DNA of 64,000 nt from Chloroflexota bacterium (GCA_016208315.1 JACQYF010000060.1:55781-119780); one strand, 5' to 3'; shown: positions 25,787 through 34,556, counted from the stretch's first letter. Notes: generated by a model from the letters alone, not told the origin. Numbers and translations are program-made.

Positions 25787-26430
25787 CACATGCGTCCTTC
25801 GACAATGCTCAAAATCTCCTCTTGTGCTTTGCCCGCGGATGCGACCAGTTGTGCCACGCGGGCGCGGCGCGTGGAAACGAATGCTTGATCGTTGATCGAG
25901 ACCAGATTCGTCGTGACATTCAGCGCCGCGCCGCGCAGCCCGGCTTCGGCCATCAGCGCGCCGACGCCCGCATCGCTCGCCGCGTTCTTGTTGCCGTGGG
26001 ATGCGATCGGTCGCGCCAGTTCGATCAGTTCGGAGCAAAGTTCCGCGACGCGGAGCGGAACATCTGACGCGTGTTTGAGCGCGTCCTGGATCGTGTTGGC
26101 GCGGGCCTGCTTGCCCGCATCGGTTGCTTTCGGCAGTTTGTACGCGTCCATCACGCGCGTGTAGGCGGCGATGTCGGCCTGCATCAGCTCGCGCAGTTCG
26201 ATCTGCACCGGCTCGGCGCGCGCCAATAATTCTTGCATATCGGCGTTGACCGATTCGTAACCCTTTTTGCCGATGGTGAGGCGGCAAACCATCGCCAAGA
26301 GCGCGGCCGCGAGCACGCCGCTCAACGCCGCGACGCTGCCGCCTCCGGGAACGGGTTCGGCAGACGCAAGCTCGTCAAGGAATTGCTGGAGAGGTTTTGC
26401 GGTCAGGGTTGACGCATTGGACTGTGGCAT
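25786..26430 (-). CDS. fchA: Formimidoyl-THF cyclodeaminase / methenyl-THF cyclohydrolase family protein
   Basis: A 214-residue, mostly helical protein of the FTCD-C family, with the N-terminal AEPVPGGGSVAALSGVLAAAL and later HGNKNAASDAGVGALMAEAGLRGAALNV blocks. Members either release ammonia from 5-formimino-THF or interconvert methenyl- and formyl-THF; next to fhs, a methenyl-THF cyclohydrolase role is the likely one. ATG at 26430 is chosen because AGGAGG lies 6 nt upstream; the frame is open about 33 codons further. First gene of a two-gene operon with fhs. Confidence 0.92.
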   Translation of the reverse strand: MPQSNASTLTAKPLQQFLDELASAEPVPGGGSVAALSGVLAAALLAMVCRLTIGKKGYESVNADMQELLARAEPVQIELRELMQADIAAYTRVMDAYKLPKATDAGKQARANTIQDALKHASDVPLRVAELCSELIELARPIASHGNKNAASDAGVGALMAEAGLRGAALNVTTNLVSINDQAFVSTRRARVAQLVASAGKAQEEILSIVEGRM

Positions 26431-26530
26431 GGGGCCCTCCTGAGGCCAATCCATTTTATGCGACTCGACGCGTTTTAGCAAATAGGGATTGCCCTCTTGT
26501 TTCAAGTGGTGTAAGATGCGAAGGGTCACG

Positions 26531-26956
26531 CTAGCGACGCGGTCGGACTTGATACGTGCAGTACCGCTCGCCTTTCACCTGATGCTCGACGCGTGTAATA
26601 TCGGCGTCGAGCAAACGGCGGAAGAGTTCGATCTCGAACTGGCAGGCCTCTTGGAACCGGCACGCGACGCGGTAGATCGCACAGTTTTGTTCTTTCAGGA
26701 TAAAACCGTCGGCCGTCTTTTCCCACACGGCCATATAACCCGCCTCGTCCTGAATCTTGGCCAATTCTTTCACGCGTTCGGCGAGATTTTTGCCTTCCAT
26801 CCGCGGGCGATACTGGCGCATCAATTGCTCCATGCGCGCGGCGAACAGCGCCGAGATTGCGCTATCGCCGTTCGTCGCGCGAGCCGCGTCGAGGAGTTGG
26901 GTCGCGAGGGTGTGATAGTTTTTGGGGAAAAGGTCTTGGGCTTGATATGGTACAAT
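26531..26956 (-). pseudogene. N-terminally truncated HTH-type regulator (SufR-like C-terminal domain)
   Basis: From ATG 26833 the frame gives 100 residues (MEQLMRQYRPRMEGKNLAERV…), corresponding to the C-terminal effector half of an ArsR/SufR-like regulator. Four Cys residues (NCAIY, ACRF, EACQF, RYCTY) are placed as in Fe-S or metal-binding members. Upstream of the ATG the same frame still reads family-like sequence (AQDLFPKNYHTLATQLLDAA) back to a TGA at 26957-26959, without a start codon. The DNA-binding N-terminal ~80 residues are missing, replaced by the start region of the divergent dipeptidase gene. Probably a remnant, or a small HTH-less protein starting at 26833. Confidence 0.65.
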
Positions 26957-26979
26957 TCAAATCGTCGAGAAGGAGTCAA

Positions 26980-28032
26980 ATGCCGAAACCGATCGTCGTA
27001 GATGCCCACGAGGACATTGCTTGGTGCAAGTTCGCGCTCAACCGAGATTTCTTTGAAAGCGTCGCGGACAAGCGGGAGCGCGAAGGCCCTGCGCCGGCCC
27101 ACGGTGAGGGGAGCGCCGTAATCGGTTTTTCCGAGCTGATCCACGGCAATGTACGAATTATCTTTGCGACCCTCTACGTCGCAAAGCAGCGACCGGATCG
27201 AACCGCGTGGGGCAAGACCTATTCTTCACCGCAACAAGCGCACGATCAGGCGATGGAGCAGATCGCCTATTACGCGCTGCTCGCCGCGGACCCGCGTGTG
27301 ACACTCATCACCACGCGCGTGGATCTGGAGCGCGTACTCGACGCGAACGAGCCGCGCGTTGGGCTGGTGATGTTGATGGAAGGCGCCGACCCTATCATCA
27401 CGCCGAGCGAGACGCGGGTATGGTTCGAGGCCGGGGTACGTATTGTCGGCCCGGCGTGGAGCCAGACGCGGTATTCGGGTGGGACGCGCGCGCCGGGCGG
27501 CTTGACGGCAATAGGGCGCGAATTGATGCCGCAGTTGGAACGCGCCGGCATGATCCTCGATACGTCGCACATGGCAGAGCAAAGTTTCTTCCAAGCGCTC
27601 GAACTGTTCCACGGTCCCGTGATCGCTAGCCATTCGAATTGCCGCGTCTTCGTGGACTCGGACCCCGACCGTCATTTGAGCGATGAGATGATTCGCGCGC
27701 TCGTTTCGCGTGACGCCGTCATCGGCGCGGTGATGTACAATCGCTTTCTGAAAGCCGGCTGGGACAAAGGCGCCTTGAAAGATGCCGTCTCTTTTGCGGA
27801 TGTCGTCAGGCACATCCAGCACATCTGCGACGTTGCGGGCGATGCGCGGCACGTCGGCCTAGGCTCGGATTTCGACGGGGGTTTCGGCATGGAATCCACG
27901 CCGAAAGAGATTGACACCGTAGCCGACCTGCAAAACCTCGCCGATGCGCTCGCGCCCAAATTCGGCGACGACGACATCGCCAACATTCTCGGCGGGAATT
28001 GGATTCGCCTGTTGCGACGCGCGTTGCCGTAG
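26980..28032 (+). CDS. Membrane dipeptidase-like protein (peptidase M19)
   Basis: A 350-residue zinc amidohydrolase-fold peptidase. The first metal motif is VVDAHEDI (H10, D12), Glu in MLMEGADPI acts as bridging ligand, and the later HSNCR and GLGSDFDGGFG motifs supply the other ligands and the catalytic Asp. M19 enzymes cleave dipeptides, some with a D-residue. No signal peptide is seen, so it is cytoplasmic. ATG 26980 has AAGGAG 6 nt upstream; the longer open frame is not family-like. The TAG stop belongs to a GTAGGGGCGGGG palindrome. Confidence 0.93.
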   Translation: MPKPIVVDAHEDIAWCKFALNRDFFESVADKREREGPAPAHGEGSAVIGFSELIHGNVRIIFATLYVAKQRPDRTAWGKTYSSPQQAHDQAMEQIAYYALLAADPRVTLITTRVDLERVLDANEPRVGLVMLMEGADPIITPSETRVWFEAGVRIVGPAWSQTRYSGGTRAPGGLTAIGRELMPQLERAGMILDTSHMAEQSFFQALELFHGPVIASHSNCRVFVDSDPDRHLSDEMIRALVSRDAVIGAVMYNRFLKAGWDKGALKDAVSFADVVRHIQHICDVAGDARHVGLGSDFDGGFGMESTPKEIDTVADLQNLADALAPKFGDDDIANILGGNWIRLLRRALP

Positions 28033-28102
28033 GGGCGGGGTCGCCCCGCCCTGTTTGGTCGCCCATTGCGCGAAGAAAGGGCGGGGTGACCCCGCCCCTA
28101 CA
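28029..28102. repeat. GTAGGGGCGGGG inverted repeat at the dipeptidase stop
   Basis: Left arm GTAGGGGCGGGGTCGCCCCG and right arm CGGGGTGACCCCGCCCCTAC, themselves palindromic, separated by ~30 nt. The left arm supplies the stop codon of the M19 gene; the right arm ends 11 nt before the ABC ATPase GTG. Confidence 0.85.
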
Positions 28103-28113
28103 GGATTGGTTTC

Positions 28114-29220
28114 GTGTACCAGATCGTGCTCGACCGCCTTTGCAAGGAATATCAAATTCACGAGAAAGAGCCGGGCCTGGCCGGTTCGCTGCGCTCCTTC
28201 GTCCACCGCCGTTATCGCACGCTGACCGCGGTGGACGATCTTTCATTCCAGATCGGCGCGGGTGAAGTCGTGGGTTTTCTCGGATCGAATGGCGCGGGCA
28301 AGACGACGACGCTCAAAATGCTCGCCGGTCTCTTGTACCCGACGAGCGGCGGCGCGAACGTGCTCGGTTTCAAGCCGAGCGAACGCCGCAACGAATTCCT
28401 GCGTAACATCACGCTGGTCATGGGAAACAAGCAGCAGTTGAGTTGGGATTTGCCGGCCATTGAAACCTTCGTCGTCAACGCCGCGATCTACGAAATCCCC
28501 GACGACCAGTTCAAGCGCACGCTGGGCGAGTTCGCCGAGTTGCTCGATTTGGAGCCGTTGCTCAAGAAGCAAGTTCGCAAGCTCTCGCTGGGCGAGCGCA
28601 TGAAGTGCGAACTCGCCGCGGCGCTCTTGCATCGCCCGCAGGCGCTCTTTCTCGACGAGCCGACGATCGGTTTGGACGTCACGATGCAGACGAACATCCG
28701 CCAGTTCATTGCCGATTACAACGCGCGCTATGGCGCAACTGTCATCTTGACGAGCCATTATATGGCAGACGTTACGGCGCTGTGCAAGCGCGTGATCCTG
28801 ATTGATCACGGCAAGCTGCTGTACGACGGTGGACTCAAAGCGTTGTCCGACAAGATCGCGCCGCACAAGCTCATCAGCGTCGAATTCGCACACCCTTTGG
28901 GCAGCCAGCAGCTCGAGCGCTACGGCCGGGTCGTCAAGTCGCGCCCGCAATGGGCAAAACTCCTCGTTCTGCGCGACGAGACCTCCGGCATTGCGGCGCG
29001 GATGCTCGCCGAATTGCCCATCGCCGACGTGACGATTGAGGACCCGCCGATTGAAGACGTGATTACGAACGTGTTTGAGCAAGCGGCCGAGGCGCGGCGC
29101 GCGCGGGCGCGACTCTTTCCCGGGACCTACGACCGGCGCAAAGGCGACCGGCGCGGCGCTCCCGAGGCCCCGACAGGCAAACGCCGCAAAGTGTGGAGTG
29201 ATCGGAGGGGCAGTGAGTAA
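28114..29220 (+). CDS. ABC transporter ATP-binding protein (COG4586 type)
   Basis: A 368-residue ATPase. Walker A GSNGAGKT near residue 58, Q-loop region NKQQLSWDLP, signature LSLGERMK and Walker B ALFLDEPTIGLD are all intact. The leader segment HEKEPGLAGSLRSFVHRRYRT before Walker A is typical of the COG4586 group, which pairs with two small permeases of the ABC-2 type (next two genes). The tail is basic (DRRKGDRRG). The start is GTG 28114. Role: export of an unknown substrate. Confidence 0.94.
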   Translation: MYQIVLDRLCKEYQIHEKEPGLAGSLRSFVHRRYRTLTAVDDLSFQIGAGEVVGFLGSNGAGKTTTLKMLAGLLYPTSGGANVLGFKPSERRNEFLRNITLVMGNKQQLSWDLPAIETFVVNAAIYEIPDDQFKRTLGEFAELLDLEPLLKKQVRKLSLGERMKCELAAALLHRPQALFLDEPTIGLDVTMQTNIRQFIADYNARYGATVILTSHYMADVTALCKRVILIDHGKLLYDGGLKALSDKIAPHKLISVEFAHPLGSQQLERYGRVVKSRPQWAKLLVLRDETSGIAARMLAELPIADVTIEDPPIEDVITNVFEQAAEARRARARLFPGTYDRRKGDRRGAPEAPTGKRRKVWSDRRGSE

Positions 29221-30001
29221 CAAGTACCTCGCGCTGATTCGACGCAATATCGGTGCGATCCTTGAATACCGCGCGAGCACGCTGATTTGGATTCTCTCGT
29301 CGGTGACGCCGCTGGTGATGTTGGCTGTATGGTCCTCACTCGCAGAAAGCGGGCCCGTGGCCGGATATTCGCAAGCGGATTTTGCGTCGTATTTCTTGCT
29401 GCTCGCCCTGGTGCGCCAAATGACGAACGTCTGGGTCGCGTGGGAACTGGACGCCGAGATCCGCTATGGCGGGCTGGCGACCAAGTTGCTGCACCCGCTC
29501 AACCCACTGCACGAATACGTCGCCGAAAATCTCGCCGATAAGGTAGTGCGCGCGATCTTTTTGGCTCCGTTCATCCTGCTCGCGCTGGCGCTCTTTCCGA
29601 TGATCCATTACGACCTCACCGCGCAAAACATCTTGCTGACGATTGCGGCTGTGGTCGCCGCGTGGGTGATGCTCTTTTTCTCGCAATGCGTTTTTGGGCT
29701 ATTGAGCTTTTGGGTCTCGTCGGCGATGACGCTGCACGAGGTTTGGTATGCGTTTGCGATGCTGTTCGGCGGCATGCTCGCTCCGCTCGACCTTTTTCCG
29801 CCGCAAGTCGCTCAAGTCGCCCGCGGGCTGCCTTTCCGATACATGCTCTCTTTTCCCGTGGAGATTCTCTTGGGACGCGTGACGCCGGAAGACCTGCTCG
29901 CCGGTTACGTCGTCAGTGCGTTTTGGATCGTCGTATTTGTCGTGCTCTACCGCGGGCTGTGGCACTTGGGCTTGAAACAATTCGGCGCGTTCGGCGCGTA
30001 G
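29213..30001 (+). CDS. ABC-2 type permease (COG4587 type)
   Basis: 262 residues with six predicted helices. GTG 29213 is chosen: it follows GGAGG and overlaps the ATPase gene by 8 nt; the frame is open farther upstream, but that stretch overlaps the ATPase and is not permease-like. The segment RYGGLATKLLHPLNPLHEY is a cytoplasmic loop conserved in this family. Forms the membrane channel with the next gene product. Confidence 0.9.
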   Translation: MSNKYLALIRRNIGAILEYRASTLIWILSSVTPLVMLAVWSSLAESGPVAGYSQADFASYFLLLALVRQMTNVWVAWELDAEIRYGGLATKLLHPLNPLHEYVAENLADKVVRAIFLAPFILLALALFPMIHYDLTAQNILLTIAAVVAAWVMLFFSQCVFGLLSFWVSSAMTLHEVWYAFAMLFGGMLAPLDLFPPQVAQVARGLPFRYMLSFPVEILLGRVTPEDLLAGYVVSAFWIVVFVVLYRGLWHLGLKQFGAFGA

Positions 30002-30006
30002 TTGAA

Positions 30007-30792
30007 ATGCGTTACTTGAAATTGCTCGGTATTTTCTACCGCTACTCGTTGATGCAGGAATTGGAATACCGCGTCTATTTTTTCGCCAATATGTTCATGA
30101 GCGCGTTTTGGATGGTGTGGGCCGTGGTCGGAATTTCGATTTTGTTTCTGCACCGCGACACGCTCGGCGATTGGAGTTATCCGCAAGTGCTGATGGTCGC
30201 CGCGCTGTTTACGCTCTTCAACGGTCTGATGAATGCGCTCTGGCGGCCCAACGTCGGCGCGGTGATCGGTCAAATCCGCGACGGCTCGTTCGATTTCGTC
30301 TTGACCAAGCCGGTGAACGCGCAGTTCATTTCGTCGTTGCGAAACATCGTCGTCTGGCGTTTTGCCGATGTGCTGATCGGAATGGGCTTGATCGTCTACG
30401 CGCTCGGGCTGCTGCATGTCACGCCGACCCTGCCGCAAATCGGCGCGTTCGTCGTCATGCTCGCCGCGGGCACGATCATCATCTATTCGATCTGGCTGTT
30501 GATGGTGTCGCTCGCGTTCTGGTTCGTCAAGATCGAGAATATCACCGAGGTGTTCTCGGCGTTCTACGAAGCCGGCCGCTACCCGGTCACGATTTACCCC
30601 GGCTTGATTCGGGCGATACTCACGTTTGTCGTGCCGGTCGCGTTCGTGACCACGTTTCCGGCGAGTGCGCTACTGGGCCGGCTCGAGCCGGAGACGATGC
30701 TGTTGGGAGTTTTCTTGGCCGCGCTCTTTTTCTTTATCTCGAATCGGTTTTGGAATTTCGCGCTGCGGCACTATAGCAGCGCGTCGTCTTGA
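30007..30792 (+). CDS. ABC-2 type permease (COG3694 type)
   Basis: 261 residues, six helices, with the family loop IGQIRDGSFDFVLTKPVNAQF and a terminal YPVTIYPGLIRAILTFVVPVAF stretch. It starts five nt after the previous stop codon, so is translationally coupled. With the two preceding genes it forms a complete COG4586/4587/3694 exporter, a combination known from actinobacteria and Chloroflexi. Confidence 0.9.
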   Translation: MRYLKLLGIFYRYSLMQELEYRVYFFANMFMSAFWMVWAVVGISILFLHRDTLGDWSYPQVLMVAALFTLFNGLMNALWRPNVGAVIGQIRDGSFDFVLTKPVNAQFISSLRNIVVWRFADVLIGMGLIVYALGLLHVTPTLPQIGAFVVMLAAGTIIIYSIWLLMVSLAFWFVKIENITEVFSAFYEAGRYPVTIYPGLIRAILTFVVPVAFVTTFPASALLGRLEPETMLLGVFLAALFFFISNRFWNFALRHYSSASS

Positions 30793-30793
30793 C

Positions 30794-30899
30794 GGGCGAC
30801 CGAGGTCGCGGCAACGCATGGCGAAGCCGACCTTCGTCGGCTGGTAGTCATTCGGCGCAGGCCGACTTGGCCATGGGTTGCAGCGACCTCGGTCGCCCG
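30794..30899. repeat. GGGCGACCGAGGTCGC inverted-repeat element, copy 1
   Basis: Arms GGGCGACCGAGGTCGCGGCA (30794-) and TTGCAGCGACCTCGGTCGCC (to 30899) enclose an inner GCCGACCTTCGTCGGC hairpin. Copy 2 is at 38822-38950. No T tract, no gene. Confidence 0.85.
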
Positions 30900-30918
30900 G
30901 TGCGAGAGAGGAATCAAT

Positions 30919-31641
30919 ATGGTATCAAGCAATTCCGCAAACAAAGCTGCTCTAATAACCGGCGCGTCGCGCGGGCTGGGGCTGGCGCTGGCGCGTGAAC
31001 TGGCACGGCGCGGCTGGCAGCTGATCATTGACGCGCGCGGCTCCGATGCGCTCGAACGCGCGCGCGCAGAACTGGCGCGACTGACCCAGGTCGCCGCGGT
31101 GGCGGGCGATATTGCCGACGCGGAGCATCGCGCCGCACTGCGCCGCGCGGCGCGGACGCTGGGCGGCTTGGACGCGGTCGTCAATAACGCCAGTATTCTC
31201 GGTCCAAGCCCTCAACCCAATCTGCTCGACTATCCGCTTGACGTGCTCGAGCAGGTTTTGCGGGTCAATATCGTCGCGCCGCTCGCCCTTGTTCAGGATT
31301 TGCGGGGCGAGCTGCGAGACGGCGCGCGTATCGTCAACATCACCAGCGACGCGGGGGTCGAGCCGTATCCCGGTTGGGGCGGCTACGGCGCGAGCAAAGC
31401 CGCGCTCGAACAGCTCTCCGCGATCCTCGCGGCGGAAAACCCCGCGCTGCGCGTCTATTGGGTTGATCCCGGCGACATGCGGACGCAGATGCAGCAAGAG
31501 GCGTATCCCGGCGAAGACATCGGCGACCGCCCTCTGCCGGAAGAAAGCGTACCGGGCTTGCTCGCGCTTCTTGAGGGCAATTTGAAAAGCGGTCGTTATC
31601 AGGCGCGCAAACTCAAACCGGCCGAGGCGGGTATTCTGTGA
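30919..31641 (+). CDS. Short-chain dehydrogenase/reductase
   Basis: A 240-residue Rossmann-fold oxidoreductase: cofactor loop TGASRGLG, NNAS in place of NNAG, Ser in ITSDAG and catalytic YGASK. The Arg in IIDARGSD after beta-2 suggests NADP(H) preference. The substrate is unknown. A GAGAGGA ribosome site precedes the ATG. The next gene, a QueA-like protein, overlaps its end by four bases, so the two are coupled. Confidence 0.92.
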   Translation: MVSSNSANKAALITGASRGLGLALARELARRGWQLIIDARGSDALERARAELARLTQVAAVAGDIADAEHRAALRRAARTLGGLDAVVNNASILGPSPQPNLLDYPLDVLEQVLRVNIVAPLALVQDLRGELRDGARIVNITSDAGVEPYPGWGGYGASKAALEQLSAILAAENPALRVYWVDPGDMRTQMQQEAYPGEDIGDRPLPEESVPGLLALLEGNLKSGRYQARKLKPAEAGIL

Positions 31642-32708
31642 ATACGCTATCCCCTCTGCTCGAACCGGTCGTAGCCGGCCTCAAGTTCGAATTGCCGCCC
31701 GACCTCGAAGCGCACGAGCCGCCCGAAGCGCGCGGCCTGGCACGCGATGAGGTGCGCTTGCTGGTTTCGTATCGTTCGGATAACCGCGTCCTCCACGCGA
31801 CCTTTCGCGATTTGCCAAGCTTTCTGGCCGCGGGTGACGTCCTCGTCATTAACACGAGCGGCACGCTGAACGCGGCGCTCAACGCGATGCGCTCGGACGG
31901 GACGCCGCTCGAACTCCACCTCTCGACGCATTTGCCCGGCGACGAGTGGATGGTCGAGTTGCGTCGTCTGACCGAGCAGGGAACGGCGCCGTTCTACGAA
32001 GCGCACGACGGCGAGACATTTGGATTGCCAGGCGGCGCGACGGTGATGCTGCAACGGCCGTACTCGGCAAGTTCAAAGCGGCTGTGGACTGCGCGTCTGC
32101 GGTTGCCTTGTCCGCTTGAAGAGTATTTAGCGCGTTATGGTTTTCCGATTCGTTACGGCTACGTTCGCGAGAACTGGCCGATTTCGTATTACCAAACGGT
32201 CTACGCGACCGAAACCGGCAGCGCCGAGATGCCTTCGGCGGGACGCCCGTTCACGCCCGAACTGATCGTGCAATTGATCGCGCGCGGCGTCCAAATCGTT
32301 CCGCTGATTCTTCACACGGGTGTCGCGAGTCCCGAGTCGCACGAGCCGCCCTACGACGAGTATTATCGCGTCCGGCCAGAAACGGCGAACGTGGTAAACG
32401 CGGCGCACGCGGCGCGGAAGCGCGTCGTCGCGGTGGGCACGACGGTCGTGCGCGCCCTGGAATCGGTGACCGACATGGAGGGTGTAACGTGGGCGGGTGA
32501 CGGATGGACGCAAGTCGTCGTTACCCCGCAGCGCGGCCTGCGTACGGTGAATGCGCTGCTCACCGGTTTTCACGAGCCGCGCGCCACGCACTGGGCAATG
32601 CTGGAAGCGCTGGCCGGGCGCGAGCATCTGCAAGCCGCGTACGCGAGCGCGCTCGAGCAGCACTATCTCTGGCACGAGTTCGGCGACGTACATTTGATCC
32701 TACCGTAG
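31638..32708 (+). CDS. QueA-like S-adenosylmethionine:tRNA ribosyltransferase-isomerase paralogue
   Basis: 356 residues with the QueA fold: FELPPDLEAHEPPEARGL, GDVLVINTSGTLNA, the GTTVVRALES segment and a terminal GFHEPRATHWAMLEAL (QueA has NFHLP…T). The QueA hallmark AGLHFT reads AGRPFT and the following LHVG reads LHTG, so this belongs to a QueA-like subfamily, perhaps not making epoxyqueuosine. GTG 31638 overlaps the SDR stop. Its TAG stop is part of a GTAGGGCA palindrome. Confidence 0.82.
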   Translation: MNTLSPLLEPVVAGLKFELPPDLEAHEPPEARGLARDEVRLLVSYRSDNRVLHATFRDLPSFLAAGDVLVINTSGTLNAALNAMRSDGTPLELHLSTHLPGDEWMVELRRLTEQGTAPFYEAHDGETFGLPGGATVMLQRPYSASSKRLWTARLRLPCPLEEYLARYGFPIRYGYVRENWPISYYQTVYATETGSAEMPSAGRPFTPELIVQLIARGVQIVPLILHTGVASPESHEPPYDEYYRVRPETANVVNAAHAARKRVVAVGTTVVRALESVTDMEGVTWAGDGWTQVVVTPQRGLRTVNALLTGFHEPRATHWAMLEALAGREHLQAAYASALEQHYLWHEFGDVHLILP

Positions 32709-32732
32709 GGCAGTTTGGCAAATTGCCCTACG
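32705..32732. repeat. GTAGGGCA palindrome at the stop of the QueA-like gene
   Basis: GTAGGGCAGTTTGGCAAATT…GCCCTAC forms a hairpin whose left arm contains the TAG stop codon. A shorter-armed cousin of the GTAGGGGC family. Confidence 0.7.
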
Positions 32733-32792
32733 TAAGGTTTCGCGCTAATCTGCGATATAATAGCAGCATCACAACGAAAAGGATTCAGCATC

Positions 32793-33281
32793 ATGCAGAA
32801 TGCGCAAGCGAACCGCTCGTCAACTCAAGAGTACAAGCCAACCATCCGCAAGCGCCTGTACAAGTTCCTCACTTTCTACCCGCCCTACATCGGCGCGGGC
32901 ATACACGTGAAATACGTCGCGCCCGATTTCCATGTATGGATGAATTTGAGCTGGTTCAATCGCAACGCGGTCGGGACGCATTTCGGCGGCTCGCTCTACG
33001 CGATGTGCGACCCGTATTTCATGCTCATCCTCATGGAGCAGTTGGGCGCGGATTATATCGTCTGGGACAAAGCGGCCGAGATCCAATTCGTTCGCCCGGG
33101 ACGCGGCACCGTGTCCGCCGATTTCCACATTCCACCCGAAACTGTGGCCGACCTCCGGGCGCGCGCGGATCACGGAGAAAAGATCGAGCCGGTGTTTCAA
33201 GTAGACGTTGTGGATAAAGATGGAAAGGTGGTCGCGCGCGTCCAAAAGCGGCTCTACGTGCGGAAGAAGAACGAGAAATGA
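32793..33281 (+). CDS. DUF4442 hotdog-fold protein
   Basis: 162 residues. The segment NRNAVGTHFGGSLYAMCDPYFMLILM is the long helix of a hotdog fold with its conserved H-G-G-S-L entry, as in DUF4442 and PaaI-like thioesterases. Family members bind acyl-CoA or acyl-ACP; the catalytic residues are not obvious. It overlaps the ECF sigma gene that follows by four bases (ATGA). Confidence 0.85.
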   Translation: MQNAQANRSSTQEYKPTIRKRLYKFLTFYPPYIGAGIHVKYVAPDFHVWMNLSWFNRNAVGTHFGGSLYAMCDPYFMLILMEQLGADYIVWDKAAEIQFVRPGRGTVSADFHIPPETVADLRARADHGEKIEPVFQVDVVDKDGKVVARVQKRLYVRKKNEK

Positions 33282-33817
33282 ACCTTGCCGAGGAGCGGAA
33301 ACTGCTCGCCCGCGCGCAGGCCGGCCCAGACGGTTTCGGCGATCTTTTTGACGCTCATTACGAGCGCATCTACGCTTACGCGTACCGGCGCGTAGGGAGT
33401 CGCCCGGCCGCCGAAGACATTGCGGCGTGCACGTTCGAGGATGCGCTGCGCGGCATCCAGCGCGTGCGCTGGCGCGGCAGGCCGATTATCGCGTGGCTCT
33501 ATCGGATTGCGTCGCGACGCGTCGCGGACTATTACCGCCAGGCAAAAGAGGATGCGCCTTTGGAAGCGGAGCTCGTCGGAGCAGCGGATGACGGCGCGCT
33601 CGAGCAGGCGGAACGGCAGGCGGCGGTGCGCGCGGGTCTTGGCAAGTTGAATCCAACCGACCGCGAGATTATCCAGCTCGCCTATTTCGACGAATGCGAA
33701 ACCGCGGAAATCGCCGCGCTGTTGAATTGCACGGCCAACGTCGTTTACGTCCGGCTTCATCGGGCGTTAAGGAAACTGCGAGCCATTTTGCAAGGGGCCA
33801 ACGATGAAATGGAATGA
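33278..33817 (+). CDS. ECF-type RNA polymerase sigma factor
   Basis: 179 residues. Region 2 is LFDAHYERIYAYAYRRVGSRPAAEDIAACTFEDAL with the -10-binding aromatic cluster; region 4 is LNPTDREIIQLAYFDECETAEIAALLNC…VRLHRALRKLR. A shorter acidic linker joins the two. It starts within the stop codon of the DUF4442 gene and its own end overlaps the Ogt gene by 14 nt. No separate anti-sigma gene is present; the next protein occupies that position. Confidence 0.93.
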   Translation: MNLAEERKLLARAQAGPDGFGDLFDAHYERIYAYAYRRVGSRPAAEDIAACTFEDALRGIQRVRWRGRPIIAWLYRIASRRVADYYRQAKEDAPLEAELVGAADDGALEQAERQAAVRAGLGKLNPTDREIIQLAYFDECETAEIAALLNCTANVVYVRLHRALRKLRAILQGANDEME

Positions 33818-34421
33818 AGAACTGCTCACTCAAACATTGCACGAACTAAAGGCGCAAGAGCGGATTCCCGCTTCCGAGCGCCGCGCTGTTATCCGCGCCC
33901 GACTCGTGGTCGCGCCAGGCGTTTATCTTTGCGCCTTTGAAACCCGGCTTGGGTGGTTGGGGGTCGCTCGTTCTGAGCAGGGGGTTCGGTACCTGCAATT
34001 GCCGCGTGCCACGCGGTCTGCCGCGCTGCGCGAGCTGCAACGCGAGTTCCCCGAAGGCGCGATCCAAACCGATGTGCCCGAAGGAATTGAGCGCGAGTTG
34101 CGCGAGTACGCCGAGGGACGCTGCCGCGCGTTCAGCGCCGCGCTCGATTTGGCGATGCTCAAACCGTTTCAGCGCGCGGTCTTGATTGCAATCAGCAAGA
34201 TTCCTTTCGGCGAGACGCGCTCGTACGGGTGGGTCGCGCGCGAGATCGGTCAGCCGAATGCCGCGCGCGCGGTGGGTCAAGCCCTGCATACCAATCCGAT
34301 TCCGATTATCATCCCATGTCATCGGGTGATCGCGAGCGATGGGAGCTTGGGCGGTTACGGCGGGGGATTGCCGATGAAAGCCAAATTGTTGCAGTTGGAG
34401 GGCGCGGCGCTCAACTTGTAG
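33804..34421 (+). CDS. Methylated-DNA--protein-cysteine methyltransferase with N-terminal extension
   Basis: 205 residues. The C-terminal domain (~118-200) has the Ogt/Ada helix-turn-helix, Arg finger segment and active-site IIPCHRVI with Cys172 as alkyl acceptor, then GSLGGYGGGLPMK. A ribonuclease-H-like N-terminal domain (~38-110) precedes. The first ~36 residues (MKWNEELLTQTLHELKAQER…) are not part of standard Ogt and resemble a helical head. It repairs O6-alkylguanine by self-alkylation. The tight overlap with an ECF sigma gene suggests that the sigma factor may respond to, or control, alkylation repair. Confidence 0.92.
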   Translation: MKWNEELLTQTLHELKAQERIPASERRAVIRARLVVAPGVYLCAFETRLGWLGVARSEQGVRYLQLPRATRSAALRELQREFPEGAIQTDVPEGIERELREYAEGRCRAFSAALDLAMLKPFQRAVLIAISKIPFGETRSYGWVAREIGQPNAARAVGQALHTNPIPIIIPCHRVIASDGSLGGYGGGLPMKAKLLQLEGAALNL

Positions 34422-34556
34422 CGAAGCTTCTCGCTTTGGCAATGCCAGTTTGGCGCGATACGCTGTTCACGCGCCGTGTGCGCCACTTGCTCCGCGCGCC
34501 GCGGACCGTGCGATTGGCAACGATTGGAAATGATTCTCAAAGATCCCGGAAACTAA

